Source: WHSW01 sp963740055
GTDB lineage: Bacteria; Actinomycetota; Thermoleophilia; Solirubrobacterales; 70-9
DNA length: 64,000 bases
Assembly (NCBI GenBank): GCA_963740055.1
Contig: CAVUCL010000005.1
Location: 868,001 to 932,000 of the forward strand
Direction of reading: 5' to 3'
Shown: in pieces, positions 32,163-40,728 of the stretch
How the letters are laid out: every line of letters begins with the position of its first letter
How positions within the stretch are numbered: the stretch's first letter is position 1
Notes under the pieces: model-generated
What the model saw: the letters and a program-made list of their open reading frames with translations, nothing else
Database searches by the model: none
Told to the model about the DNA's origin: nothing
Position numbers and translations under genes: made by a program

Positions 32163-33631
32163 GGCGCCTCGCGCACGATCGCGGGATCGTCCTCGGCCTC
32201 CGCGAGGATCGCCTCGAACGCGTCCGCGAGCAGGTCGAGCGACTCGCGCGTCTCGGTCTCCGTCGGCTCGACCATCAGCGCCTCGTCGACGAGCAGCGGG
32301 AAGTAGATCGTCGGCGGGTGGAAGCCGTAGTCGAGCAGCCGCTTGGCGACGTCGAGCGTGCGGGTCTCGAGCTCGCGCTTGGCGGGTGCTCCCGAGAGCA
32401 CGAACTCGTGCATGCAGAGGCGGTCGAAGGCGATCGGCAGGTAACGCCCCGCCCTCCCCCGGGCGAGCTTCGCGCGCAGGTAGTTCGCGTTCAGGACCGC
32501 CGTCTCGGAGGCCTCGCGCAGGCCGTCGCCCCCGAGGCTGGCGATGTAGGCGTAGGAGCGCACGAAGACGCCGAAGTTGCCCTGGAAGCCGCGCAGCCGC
32601 CCGATCGACTTCGGCAGCTCGTGGTCGAGCTCGAATCGCGGCCCGGAGCCGTTCTCGGACTCGGCGCGGACGATCCGCGGTGCCGGCAGGAAGGGGGCGA
32701 TCCGCTCCGAGACCGCGATCGGCCCGGCGCCCGGGCCGCCGCCCCCGTGCGGTTGGCTGAACGACTTGTGCAGGTTGACGTGGACGATGTCGAAGCCCAT
32801 GTCGCCAGGCCGGGAACGGCCCATGATCGCGTTCAGGTTGGCGCCGTCGTAGTAGAGCGTGCCGCCGACCCCGTGCACGATCGAGGCGATCTCGGCGATG
32901 TTGCGGTCGAAGAGGCCGAGCGTGTTCGGGTTCGTCAGCATCAGCGAGGCGACCTCGTCGGTCGCCTTCGCGCGCAGGTCGTCGAGGTCGACGCCGCCGC
33001 GCTCGTCGGTCGCCACCTTGACCACCTCGTAGCCGGCCATCGTCACCGTCGCCGGGTTCGTCCCGTGAGCGGTGTCTGGGGTCAGCACCTTGGTCCGGTG
33101 CTCACCGCGATCGGTGTGGTAAGCGCGCGTCAACAGCAGCCCGGCGAGTTCGCCGTGCGAGCCGGCGGAGGGCTGCAGGCTGACGTGCGGGAGCCCGCAG
33201 ATCTCGCTCAGCGCCCGCTCCAGGTTCCACATCAGCTCCAGCGCTCCCTGGGCGCGCGCCGGGTCCTGCGCCGGGTGCAGGCGGGCGTGCCCTGGCAGCG
33301 CCGCGACCTTCTCGTTCAGGCGCGGGTTGTGCTTCATCGTGCACGAGCCGAGCGGGTAGGGACCGGTGTCGAGGTCGAAGTTGCGCCGCGAGAGCCGGTT
33401 GTAATGGCGGACGATCTCGGGCTCGGAGACCTCGGCCAGGGCCGGCGGCTCGGCGCGCAGGTAGCGGGCCGGGATCAGCTCGTCGAGCGCTGCGTCGGTG
33501 AACCCGCCGGCGTCGGTGGGCGGCATCGTCGCGGCGCGGCGCCCGTCCACCGAGCGCTCGTAGATCGTCGTCGCGACCTCGCGCTGCTGCGGCGTCGGGG
33601 TGTCGGCTGTGGTGGGTGGGGCAGAGTTCAA
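32087..33631 (-). CDS. gcvPB: glycine dehydrogenase (decarboxylating) subunit 2
   Basis: P-protein C-terminal half of the glycine cleavage system. The 514-residue product has the PLP Lys in VNLHKSFSQPHGGGGPGAGP and the LGSCTMKHNPRLNE segment. The TTG at 33631 overlaps the gcvPA stop as TTGA, fitting translational coupling, and the protein begins with a Thr/Pro-rich stretch before the conserved core. The split P-protein (PA plus PB) is the form found in many bacteria and archaea. It decarboxylates glycine and passes the aminomethyl group to the lipoyl arm of GcvH. Confidence 0.95.
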   Translation of the reverse strand: MNSAPPTTADTPTPQQREVATTIYERSVDGRRAATMPPTDAGGFTDAALDELIPARYLRAEPPALAEVSEPEIVRHYNRLSRRNFDLDTGPYPLGSCTMKHNPRLNEKVAALPGHARLHPAQDPARAQGALELMWNLERALSEICGLPHVSLQPSAGSHGELAGLLLTRAYHTDRGEHRTKVLTPDTAHGTNPATVTMAGYEVVKVATDERGGVDLDDLRAKATDEVASLMLTNPNTLGLFDRNIAEIASIVHGVGGTLYYDGANLNAIMGRSRPGDMGFDIVHVNLHKSFSQPHGGGGPGAGPIAVSERIAPFLPAPRIVRAESENGSGPRFELDHELPKSIGRLRGFQGNFGVFVRSYAYIASLGGDGLREASETAVLNANYLRAKLARGRAGRYLPIAFDRLCMHEFVLSGAPAKRELETRTLDVAKRLLDYGFHPPTIYFPLLVDEALMVEPTETETRESLDLLADAFEAILAEAEDDPAIVREAPYTTPVRRLDEAAASRRPVLRQPLD

Positions 33632-35013
33632 ACCGAGACCTCCGCCTGCTGCCTGCTGCCCGCCTGCCCGATCGCCCCGCCGAGCGCTTCGGCGAGCCGG
33701 TCGATGTCCTCCTTCGAGCGGCGCTCGGTGATCGCGACCAGGAGCCCGTCCTCGTACTCGGGGTACTCGCGCGCGAGCGGATAGCCCGCGGCGATCCCCT
33801 CCTCGCTGACCAGATCCAGCACCTGCGCCACCGGCGCGTCGAGGCGGATCGCGAACTCCCTCGCGACCGGCGCCGTGTGCAGCAGCTCGACCCCCTCGAC
33901 CGCGGCGAGCCGCTCGCGCGCGTAGGCGGTACGGCGGACGAGCAGCTCGCCGAGCTCGACCAGGCCGCGGCGGCCGAGCCAGGCGAGGTAGACCGTGCCC
34001 GCGAGCGCGTTCAGCGCCTGCGAGGTGCAGATGTTGTGGGTCGCCTTCTCGCGGCGGATGTGCTGCTCGCGCGTCTGCAGCGCGAGCACGAAGCCGCGGC
34101 GGCCATCGGCGTCGGTCGTCTCGCCGGCGATTCGCCCCGGCATCCGCCGCAGGTGCTCCTCGGTCGCGGCGAAGAACCCGAACGACGGCCCGCCGTAGTC
34201 GAGCCGGTTGCCGAGCGGCTGGCCCTCGCCAACCGCGACGTCGACCCCGCACTCGCCCGGCGGGCGCAGGACGCCGAGCGTGATCGCGTCGACGGTCGCG
34301 ACGCAGAGCGCGCCGACCTCGTGGGCGGCGGCGGCGAGCGCCTCGAGGTCCTCGATCGCGCCGAGGAAGTTCGGGTTCTGGACGAACACGGCGGCGACGT
34401 CCTGGTCGAGGTGGTGGGCGAGCTCGGCCGGGTCCGTGGTCCCGTCGCGGAGGCCGACCTCGACCACCTTGGCGTCGAAACCGCGAGCATAGGTCTCGAG
34501 CGCCGCGCGCGCGTGCGGGTGCAGCCCGCGCGAGACCACCAGCCGCCGGCGCCCCTTGCCGGCGCCGAGCGCGAGGTAGGCAGCCGAGGCGGCCGACGAC
34601 GGCCCCTCATACAGCGAGGCGTTGGCGACCGGGAGCCCGGTCAGCTCCGAGATCGCGGTCTGGAACTCGAACATCGCCTGCAGCCCGCCCTGCGAGACCT
34701 CCGGCTGATACGGCGTGTACGGGGTCAGGAACTCGGACCGCGAGATGATCGCGTCGACGAGCGCCGGGACGTAGTGGTCGTACATGCCCGCGCCGAGGAA
34801 GCAGCGCTCGGAGTCGGCGTCGGCGTTGCGAGCGGCGAGCGCCGCCAGGTGGTCGAAGACCTCGGTCTCCGAGCGCCCGTCGGGGAGCTCAAGCTCGCGG
34901 TCGAGCCGCACGTCGGCGGGGATGTCCGCGAACAGCTCGTCGATCGATTCGACGCCGATCTCGGCCAGCATCGCCGCCCGGTCGGCGTCGGTTGCGGACG
35001 TATAGCGGCTCAC
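33628..35013 (-). CDS. gcvPA: glycine dehydrogenase (decarboxylating) subunit 1
   Basis: N-terminal half of the split P-protein, 461 residues. Family blocks are YTSATDADRAAMLAEIG, FLGAGMYDHYVPALVD, FLTPYTPYQPEVSQGGLQ (very conserved), NASLYEGPSSAASAA and KATHNICTSQAL. The GTG at 35013 has TAGCCT exactly 7 nt upstream. It ends in TGA overlapping the TTG of gcvPB. Lying downstream of gcvT and gcvH, it can be transcribed with them or from its own -10. Confidence 0.95.
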   Translation of the reverse strand: MSRYTSATDADRAAMLAEIGVESIDELFADIPADVRLDRELELPDGRSETEVFDHLAALAARNADADSERCFLGAGMYDHYVPALVDAIISRSEFLTPYTPYQPEVSQGGLQAMFEFQTAISELTGLPVANASLYEGPSSAASAAYLALGAGKGRRRLVVSRGLHPHARAALETYARGFDAKVVEVGLRDGTTDPAELAHHLDQDVAAVFVQNPNFLGAIEDLEALAAAAHEVGALCVATVDAITLGVLRPPGECGVDVAVGEGQPLGNRLDYGGPSFGFFAATEEHLRRMPGRIAGETTDADGRRGFVLALQTREQHIRREKATHNICTSQALNALAGTVYLAWLGRRGLVELGELLVRRTAYARERLAAVEGVELLHTAPVAREFAIRLDAPVAQVLDLVSEEGIAAGYPLAREYPEYEDGLLVAITERRSKEDIDRLAEALGGAIGQAGSRQQAEVSV

Positions 35014-35020
35014 CGCAGTG

Positions 35021-35026
35021 AGGCTA
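35021..35026 (-). promoter_or_regulatory. -10 hexamer for gcvPA (leaderless)
   Basis: Minus strand TAGCCT, 7 nt before GTG 35013, in the 22-bp gap after gcvH. The same hexamer at the same spacing is found before gcvT, so the two P- and T-protein transcripts may be matched in strength. Confidence 0.45.
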
Positions 35027-35035
35027 GCGAGTGCC

Positions 35036-35431
35036 TCAGTCAGCCGAGAGCAACTCGCGATACGCGCCGAGGTCGAGCAGCCCGTCGACCTCGGAGGGGT
35101 CCGAGAGCCGCACCTGGACCAGCCAGCCCTCGCCGTAGGGGTCCTCGTTGATCTGCTCGGGGCTGTCGGCGAGCGCCTCGTTGACCGCCGTGATCTCGCC
35201 CGAGAGCGGTGCGATCACGTCGGAGACGGCCTTCACCGACTCGACCTCCGCGTAGGCCGAGTCCTTGGCGATCTGCGATCCGACCTCGGGCGGCTCGTAG
35301 AAGACGACCTCGCCGAGCGCGTCCTGCGCGTACCAGGTGATCCCGAAGGTCGCCTCCTCGCCCTCGACCCGCGCCCAGTCGTGCTCGGGGTGGTACTTCA
35401 GGTCCTCGGGGTAACTCTCCTCGGTCGGCAA
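35036..35431 (-). CDS. gcvH: glycine cleavage system H protein
   Basis: Lipoyl-carrying shuttle of the glycine cleavage system. The 131-residue product has the lipoylation Lys in VESVKAVSDV and the conserved GEVVFYEPPEVG and NEDPYGEGWLVQV segments. The start is a TTG at 35431, decided by the strong AAGGAGG ribosome site 4 nt upstream, which contrasts with the leaderless genes around it. Confidence 0.96.
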   Translation of the reverse strand: MPTEESYPEDLKYHPEHDWARVEGEEATFGITWYAQDALGEVVFYEPPEVGSQIAKDSAYAEVESVKAVSDVIAPLSGEITAVNEALADSPEQINEDPYGEGWLVQVRLSDPSEVDGLLDLGAYRELLSAD

Positions 35432-35458
35432 CGCGCCTCCTTGGCCGTGGGTCGTCGG

Positions 35459-36542
35459 TCAGTCGCTCGAGTACAGCGGGCTGGACTCTATGCGCGCCGC
35501 GCGCCGCCTGCCGCGGACGTCGACCTCGATCTCGGTCCCCGGCTCGGCGAGCTCGGCGCGCACGTAGGCCATCCCGATCCCGCGCTCGAGCGAGGGCGAG
35601 AAGGTGCCGCTGGTTACCTCGCCGGCGACCTCGCCGGCGGCGATCACGCGGGTTGCCCTGGCGCGGGATCCCGCGCTCGGTGAGCGCGAACGGCGCCAGC
35701 CTCTCGGCGGTCCCGGCGGCGCGGGCCGCGGCGACCGCCTCGGCGCCGATGAACCCGGTCTCCTCCTTGCAGCACCAGCCGAGGCCGGCCTCGATCGGGT
35801 TGCGCTCGACCGAGAGGTCGTTGCCGTAGAGGTGAAAGCAGACCTCGAGCCGCAGGGTGTCGCGAGCGCCGAGGCCCGCCGGGGTCGCTCCGGCGCCGAC
35901 CAGCGCCTCCCAGAGGCCGGTGGCCCGGGCGGGGTCGATCATCACCTCGACCCCGTCCTCGCCGGTGTAGCCGGTGCCGCAGACCAGCGCCTCGCCGCCT
36001 GCGAGCGCGAGCGTCGCCGCGCGCATGCGCTTCGGCAGCTCGCCGTCGACGAGTCCGCCGACGAGCTCGCGCGCCCGCGGGCCCTGGACCGCCACCATCG
36101 CGTAGTCGGAGATCCGGTCGCGGACCTCGGCGTCGAAGTCGCCGGCGTGGTCGCGAAACCAGCCGAGGTCGCGCTCGTGGTTGGCGGCGTTGGTGACCGT
36201 CAGGTAGCGCTGCTCGCCGAGCCGGTAGCTGAACAGGTCGTCGAGGACGCCGCCGTCCTCGCGGCAGAGCAGCGAGTACTGGGCCCCGCCGACGGCGATC
36301 GCCGCGACGTCGTTTGAGAGCAGCCGCTGCAGCAGCGCCGTCGCCCCTGGCCCCTCGGTCTCGATCTCGCCCATGTGCGAGACGTCGAAGACGCCGCAGC
36401 CCGATCGGACCGCGAGGTGCTCGGGCCCGACGCCCTCGTATGAAACCGGCATCTCCCAGCCCGCGAACGGGACCAGGCGCGCGCCGGCGGCGACGTGAGC
36501 TTCATAAAGCGGGGTTCGGCGCAGCGCGGTGGAGCTCTCCAC
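35459..36542 (-). CDS. gcvT: aminomethyltransferase (glycine cleavage T protein); frame broken once
   Basis: Transfers the methylene group from aminomethyl-lipoyl-GcvH to tetrahydrofolate. From GTG 36542 the first frame gives PLYEAHVAAGARLVPFAGWE, FDVSHMGEI, GTGYTGEDGVEV (folate/catalytic Asp region) and ALTERGIPRQGNP. The C-terminal part (VIAAGEVAGEVTSGTFSPSL, GIGMAYV) is in another frame. Removing one base near 35647-35652 (CGCGGG) joins them as 361 codons including the stop, the normal GcvT length. TAGCCT lies 7 nt before the start. First gene of the gcv operon. Confidence 0.92.
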
Positions 36543-36549
36543 GGCGCTC

Positions 36550-36555
36550 AGGCTA
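36550..36555 (-). promoter_or_regulatory. -10 hexamer for gcvT (leaderless)
   Basis: Minus strand TAGCCT, 7 nt before GTG 36542. The 22-bp gap to the next gene leaves no room for a glycine riboswitch, so glycine control by riboswitch is excluded for this operon. Confidence 0.45.
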
Positions 36556-36564
36556 GAGAGTCGC

Positions 36565-37338
36565 TCAGCCGATCCCGACGCCGCCGAAGAGGCAGACGCT
36601 GCCCTCGCCGTAGACGCCGTCGCCCTCGGCGAGCTCGCCGCTCTTGACCGCGACCGCGTCGACCCCGGTGAGCACGCTGCCGTCGGCGCCGACCACCCGG
36701 AAGCCGCTGCCGCTGCCCTGGCTGAACGAGGCGCCGGGGCCGGTGAGCGTCTCGACCGCGACCTCGCGGTCGGGCTCGTCGGTGTCCGGGTTGAGGAAGT
36801 CGCTGCTCAGCTGGCCGCCGGGAAGCGTGTCGGCCGGGCTCGAGAGGATCGAGCCGGCCGAGCCGGTCGCGGCGTAGACGACCCCCTGGAGCTCGTCGGT
36901 GGCGGTGTTGCGGAAGCACTTCGCGTACAGGCTGAGGTCGCCGTTCGCGGCCAGCGGCACCTGGTCGGCGGCGGCGCGCGCGTCGGCGTCGGTCTCGCCC
37001 TCGGCGGCGGTGACCCTGAGCACCGTGTCGTCGAACAGCTGCACCGTCTGCACCGTCTTCGCCTCCGGGACGGCCTCGAGCTTGTCCTCGAAGACCTGGC
37101 GGCCCTTGAGCGCGTCCTCCTGGACGTCGGCGCCCTTGACCGAGCGGCCCTTGATCTGCTTCGAGCGGACCGCGTTCTTCTTGATGTCCTTCGAGCGCAC
37201 CGCCCCGTCCTTGAGGTCGCCCGAGTTGACCGAGTTCTTGCCCGGCAGCGCCAGCGCCGCTCCCGACATCGCGGCGACAAGCGCGATCAGGGCGACGATC
37301 ATCGCCGGGGTCGGGCGCAGCTTTCGCTCGCGGCTCAT
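36565..37338 (-). CDS. secreted protein with short N-terminal repeats, function unknown
   Basis: A 257-residue exported protein. A signal sequence (MSRERKLRPTPAMIVALIAL, cleavage after about residue 31) is followed by a quasi-repeat region of about 50 residues in which units of the form GDLKDGAVRSKDIKKNAV and RSKQIKGRSVKGADV recur, suggesting a solenoid or stalk. The C-terminal half is an acidic beta-type domain with two Cys (in AKCF and SVCLF) that could form a disulfide. Proteins with this opening are frequent in Solirubrobacterales genomes, but none has a known function that I can state. The ATG at 37338 was chosen because the signal peptide begins there. Confidence 0.78.
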   Translation of the reverse strand: MSRERKLRPTPAMIVALIALVAAMSGAALALPGKNSVNSGDLKDGAVRSKDIKKNAVRSKQIKGRSVKGADVQEDALKGRQVFEDKLEAVPEAKTVQTVQLFDDTVLRVTAAEGETDADARAAADQVPLAANGDLSLYAKCFRNTATDELQGVVYAATGSAGSILSSPADTLPGGQLSSDFLNPDTDEPDREVAVETLTGPGASFSQGSGSGFRVVGADGSVLTGVDAVAVKSGELAEGDGVYGEGSVCLFGGVGIG

Positions 37339-37381
37339 CGTCGACCCAAACAGGGGGGCGCGGCGCGAGTTGCGGTCGCGC

Positions 37382-38467
37382 TCAGCTGCCACGCAGGAAC
37401 GGCGGCACGTCGATGTCGTCGTCGGAGACCGTGAGCTCGCGCCGCTCGCGGTCGCCGAGGCCCTCGACCTGGCGCCTGCGGCTGCGCTCGCGAACGCGCA
37501 TCGGGCTCCGCGCCATCGTCTCGAAGCCCTCGAAGCCGGTCGCGATCACGGTCACCCGGACCTCGTCGCCGAGGCTCGGGTCGATCACGGTGCCGAAGAT
37601 GATGTTCGCCGACTTGTCGGCGGTCGAGACGACGATGTCCGCCGCCTCGTTGACCTCGAACAGGTTCAGGTCGTCGGAGCCGGTGAAGTTGAGCAGCATC
37701 CCGGTCGCGCCCTCGATCGACTCCTCCATCAGCGGCGAGGAGATCGCGAGCTTCGCCGCCTCCTGGGCGCGGTTCTCGCCCGAGGCGGTCCCGATCCCCA
37801 TCATCGCCGAGCCGGCGTCGGACATCACCGTGCGCACGTCGGCGAAGTCGAGGTTGATCTGGCCGGGGGTGGTGATCAGGTCGGTGATCCCCTGGACGCC
37901 CTGGCGCAGGATGTCGTCGGCGAGCCGGAAGGCCTCCTGGACCGAGGTCCGGCGCTCGACCACCTGGAGCAGCTTCTCGTTCGGGACGATGATCAGCGTG
38001 TCGACCTTCGCCCGCAGCTTGTCGATCCCGTCGAGGGCCTGCTGCATCCGGCGGCTGCCCTCGAACTCGAACGGCTTCGTCACCACGCCGACGGTGAGCG
38101 CGCCGATCTCCTCCTTCGCGATCTCGGCGATCACCGGCGCGGCGCCGGTGCCGGTGCCGCCGCCCTCGCCGGCGGTGACGAAGACCATGTCGGCGCCCTT
38201 GAGCGCCTCCTTGATGTCGTCGCGCGACTCGGCCGCGGCGCCGGCGCCGACGTCGGGGTTCGCCCCGGCGCCGAGGCCCTTGGTCAGGTTGTGGCCGACC
38301 GCGAGCTTGATGTCGGCTTCGCACGCCTGCAGCGCCTGCACGTCGGTGTTGACGGCGATGAACTCGACGCCCTTGAGCCCGGCGTCGACCATCCGGCTGA
38401 CCGCGTTGGTGCCACCGCCGCCGGCTCCGACGACCTTGATCACCGCGAGGTAGGACGACTCGACCAT
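37382..38467 (-). CDS. ftsZ: cell division protein FtsZ
   Basis: Tubulin-like GTPase that forms the division ring. The 361-residue protein has the GGGTGTG signature (102-108), the N-terminal VVGAGGGGTNAV loop, the T7 loop NLDFADVRTVMSDAG and the C-terminal peptide DDDIDVPPFLRG that binds partners such as SepF. The linker before that peptide is short and Arg-rich. The ATG at 38467 (GGGAG just upstream) is preferred over an in-frame ATG at 38539, which lies at the inferred promoter. It closes the dcw cluster, downstream of ftsQ, but has its own strong promoter. Confidence 0.97.
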   Translation of the reverse strand: MVESSYLAVIKVVGAGGGGTNAVSRMVDAGLKGVEFIAVNTDVQALQACEADIKLAVGHNLTKGLGAGANPDVGAGAAAESRDDIKEALKGADMVFVTAGEGGGTGTGAAPVIAEIAKEEIGALTVGVVTKPFEFEGSRRMQQALDGIDKLRAKVDTLIIVPNEKLLQVVERRTSVQEAFRLADDILRQGVQGITDLITTPGQINLDFADVRTVMSDAGSAMMGIGTASGENRAQEAAKLAISSPLMEESIEGATGMLLNFTGSDDLNLFEVNEAADIVVSTADKSANIIFGTVIDPSLGDEVRVTVIATGFEGFETMARSPMRVRERSRRRQVEGLGDRERRELTVSDDDIDVPPFLRGS

Positions 38468-38559
38468 ATCTCCCGTTCTGTGAGTTGACCCGTTGAATCC
38501 GTCCGAGGCTGAAGCCAAAGTCGAGCGTTTCCGCTCCAAGTAGCCTAGACGTCAAGGCG

Positions 38560-38588
38560 ACGGTAGGGCATCGTGCCGTCGGTGTCAA
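38560..38588 (-). promoter_or_regulatory. ftsZ promoter
   Basis: Minus strand -35 TTGACA (38588-38583), a 17-bp spacer and -10 TACCGT (38565-38560). The consensus -35 and ideal spacing make this the best full promoter in the window. The expected leader is about 85 nt. Confidence 0.65.
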
Positions 38589-38626
38589 TCGACCGTCCGC
38601 ATCTCGGCACGGAATCCTGCAGCCGC

Positions 38627-38684
38627 TCAACCCTCGACTGGGGCTCGAGGGTTGACATAGATCCTAAAGTCTCGACCTAGACTT
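38627..38684 (-). terminator. hairpins after ftsQ, possible terminator
   Basis: Perfect 11-bp stem TCAACCCTCGA / TCGAGGGTTGA with a 7-nt loop (38627-38655), and a smaller AAGTCT / AGACTT hairpin (38667-38684) that overlaps the ftsQ stop codon. No U-rich tail follows, so termination would be of the tract-less type. Located between ftsQ and the ftsZ promoter. Confidence 0.5.
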
Positions 38685-39657
38685 GAGGCTCGATCGTCTC
38701 CAGCGCCTCCGCCGCCCCGCCGACGCTGGGGCGCTGCGGCACCCGCACGTCGACGTAGTTGGCGATCTCGAGCTCGGCGTCGGCGAGCACGGCGGCCACC
38801 GCCGCCCACTTCGCCGGGGCGCTGGCGCCACTGCCGAATCGCACCGGGAGCTCGCCGCGGAGCACGAGCTCGACCCCGAACTGCTCCGAGTGACCGACCT
38901 TCTCGATCAAGCCGAGCAACGGGTCCGGGGCGGCGCCGACGATCTGCGCCTGTTCCAGCGGCACTCCGCCGAGCCGGCCCGTGGCCGGGACGGCGTCGAG
39001 CTCGAGCGTCGGCAGCCCGTCCTCCGGCACCTCGACGCCCTCGAGCAGGGTGCCGTCGACGGCGACCGGGACCTCGCGCTCGCCGGCTGTGACCAGCATC
39101 CGCGGCGGGCGCTCGTTGACCTCGATCCGCATCCCGTGCGGGAAGTTCGCGTCCACGTCCACCGACTCGACGGTCGGGAATGCCGCCGCGGCGCGCTCGA
39201 TCGCCTCCGGTCGCACGTGCAGGGTCGTCATCCCTTCCGCGACCCTGGTCAGCTCGTCGACGATCCGCTCGCTCTCGCCACCGGTGACGCCGACGACCTC
39301 GACGTCGTCGATCGCGACCAGCGACGAGTCGCGAAGCCAGAACACGTAGCCGGCGCCGAGCGCGAGCACGACCAGCGCGCCGACCAGCAGCCGGGCGCGC
39401 CAGGAACCGCGGGCCCGCGCCGGCGCTCGCCGGCTCGGTGCGCGCTTGGCGGGGCTGCGCTTCGTCGACGAACGCTTCGTGGTCGCGCGCTTCGGGGCGC
39501 GGCGCTTGGCCGGGGCGCGCTTGGCCGGCGCCTTCGCCCCGTGGCGCCCGCTGGTGCGGGTACGCGATGCCGCCGGCTTCGAGCGGTGCCCGGAACGGGC
39601 GGTGCGCGCCGTCGATCGACGCTTGCCCGCAGGGGTGGACGCCCGGGATCTGCCCAT
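38677..39657 (-). CDS. ftsQ: cell division protein FtsQ/DivIB
   Basis: Bitopic divisome protein of 326 residues. Its cytoplasmic N terminus (1-85) is unusually basic, with recurring KRAP/KRSS/KRSPAKRAP units that resemble a histone-like tail. One membrane helix (about 87-106) follows, then the extracytoplasmic POTRA domain (VAIDDVEVVGVTGGESERI to about 185) and the FtsQ beta domain. It recruits FtsL and the septal synthase. The basic tail may contact nucleoid or membrane, but that is inference. Separated from murB by 48 bp. Confidence 0.9.
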   Translation of the reverse strand: MGRSRASTPAGKRRSTARTARSGHRSKPAASRTRTSGRHGAKAPAKRAPAKRRAPKRATTKRSSTKRSPAKRAPSRRAPARARGSWRARLLVGALVVLALGAGYVFWLRDSSLVAIDDVEVVGVTGGESERIVDELTRVAEGMTTLHVRPEAIERAAAAFPTVESVDVDANFPHGMRIEVNERPPRMLVTAGEREVPVAVDGTLLEGVEVPEDGLPTLELDAVPATGRLGGVPLEQAQIVGAAPDPLLGLIEKVGHSEQFGVELVLRGELPVRFGSGASAPAKWAAVAAVLADAELEIANYVDVRVPQRPSVGGAAEALETIEPQV

Positions 39658-39705
39658 CGGGCAGTGATTCGCCGCCGGTGGCCCTCGCTCCTGCCTGGCT
39701 AGGAG

Positions 39706-40617
39706 CTAGTCGAGCGGCCAGTCGGCGGGCCAGTCGGCCTCGCCGAGCACCTGCACCTCGGGCTCGAGCTCGACCCCGAAGCGCTCGTGCACCCGGCGGC
39801 GGGCGGCGGCCATCACCGCGAGCACGTCCGCGGTCGTCGCCTCTCCCGTGTTCTCGACGAAGTTCGCGTGCTTCGGGGAGAGCCGTGCGCCGCCGACCGC
39901 GAGGCCCGAGCAGCCCGCCGCCTCGAGCAGCTGGCCGGCGGTGCGCCCGTCCGGGGCGGGGTCGGGGTTCTTGAAGGTCGAGCCGAAGGTCTTGATTCCC
40001 GAGGGCTGCGCCGCGCGGCGCTTGTCGCGCATCTCGGCGAGGATCGCCTTGACCGCGGCCGGCTCGGCCTCGCGCAGCGCGAACGCCGCCCGGGCGACGA
40101 CCTCGCCGGGGCGCAGCGCCGAGGAGCGGTAGGCGAACCCGAGGTGAGCGGGAGCGCGACGGGTCGAGCCGGCGCCGGTGCAGACGTCGACCCACTCGAG
40201 CACCTCGGCGAGCTGCCCGCCGTAGGCGTTGGCGTTCATCCGCACGGCGCCGCCGACGGTGCCGGGGATGTTGATCCCGAACTCGAGCCCGCCGAGGCCC
40301 CAGCCGGCGGCCTTCGCGGCCGCCGACGGCAGTCGCGCGCCACCGCCGCAGACGAGCCGCAGCTCGTCGCGCTCGATCGCCGCGAGCTCGCCGGCGAGCT
40401 TCAACACCAGGCCGCGTACGCCGGTGTCGGCGACGAGCAGGTTCGAGCCCGAGCCGACGACCTCGACCGCGAGTCCCTCGACCTCGGTCCATGCCAGCAG
40501 CTCGACCAGGCGGCCCTCGGTCTCGGGCCGCGCGAACAGCTCCGCGTCCCCGCCCGCGCGCACCGTCGTCAGCCGCGCAAGCGGGTAGTCGCGCTCGACG
40601 CCCTCCGGAAGCTTCAT
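39706..40617 (-). CDS. murB: UDP-N-acetylenolpyruvoylglucosamine reductase
   Basis: NADPH/FAD enzyme making UDP-MurNAc. The 303-residue protein shows LTTVRAGGDAELFARPE and VVGSGSNLLVADTGVRG (FAD site), GLEFGINIPGTVGGAVRMNA, GIKTFGSTFKNP with the catalytic Ser region, and SPKHANFVEN. I chose ATG 40617 (GGAGG 10 nt upstream). The frame is open to an ATG at 40728 that directly follows a TGA, which would add a 37-residue Arg-rich extension encoded by repeat copy C; if that start is used, the element is part of MurB. Confidence 0.93.
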   Translation of the reverse strand: MKLPEGVERDYPLARLTTVRAGGDAELFARPETEGRLVELLAWTEVEGLAVEVVGSGSNLLVADTGVRGLVLKLAGELAAIERDELRLVCGGGARLPSAAAKAAGWGLGGLEFGINIPGTVGGAVRMNANAYGGQLAEVLEWVDVCTGAGSTRRAPAHLGFAYRSSALRPGEVVARAAFALREAEPAAVKAILAEMRDKRRAAQPSGIKTFGSTFKNPDPAPDGRTAGQLLEAAGCSGLAVGGARLSPKHANFVENTGEATTADVLAVMAAARRRVHERFGVELEPEVQVLGEADWPADWPLD

Positions 40618-40656
40618 TCGGCCCGTCCCTCCGCCGAACCTCGTCCCTCCGCGTAC

Positions 40657-40717
40657 CCCGACACCCCCGGACGCGAAGCGGAGGAGGTGTCGGGCAGTTG
40701 TTCTGAGGAGGTGTCGG
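40657..40717 (+). repeat. palindromic repeat copy C, between murC and murB
   Basis: 5' arm CCCGACACC (40657-40665), loop CCCGGACGCGAAGCGGAGGA (40666-40685), 3' arm GGTGTCGGG (40686-40694), and a second arm GGTGTCGG at 40710-40717, again 24 bp on. The stem sequence is unrelated to the stems of copies A and D although the loop is identical. Plus-strand translation in the motif frame is PGREAEEVSG-SCSEEVSA. Confidence 0.8.
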
Positions 40718-40728
40718 CATTTGCTCAT

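Noticed and set aside
36543..36564. Glycine riboswitch upstream of gcvT
   Set aside because: Only 22 bp separate gcvT from the next gene, and a -10 hexamer fills it; there is no room for an aptamer.
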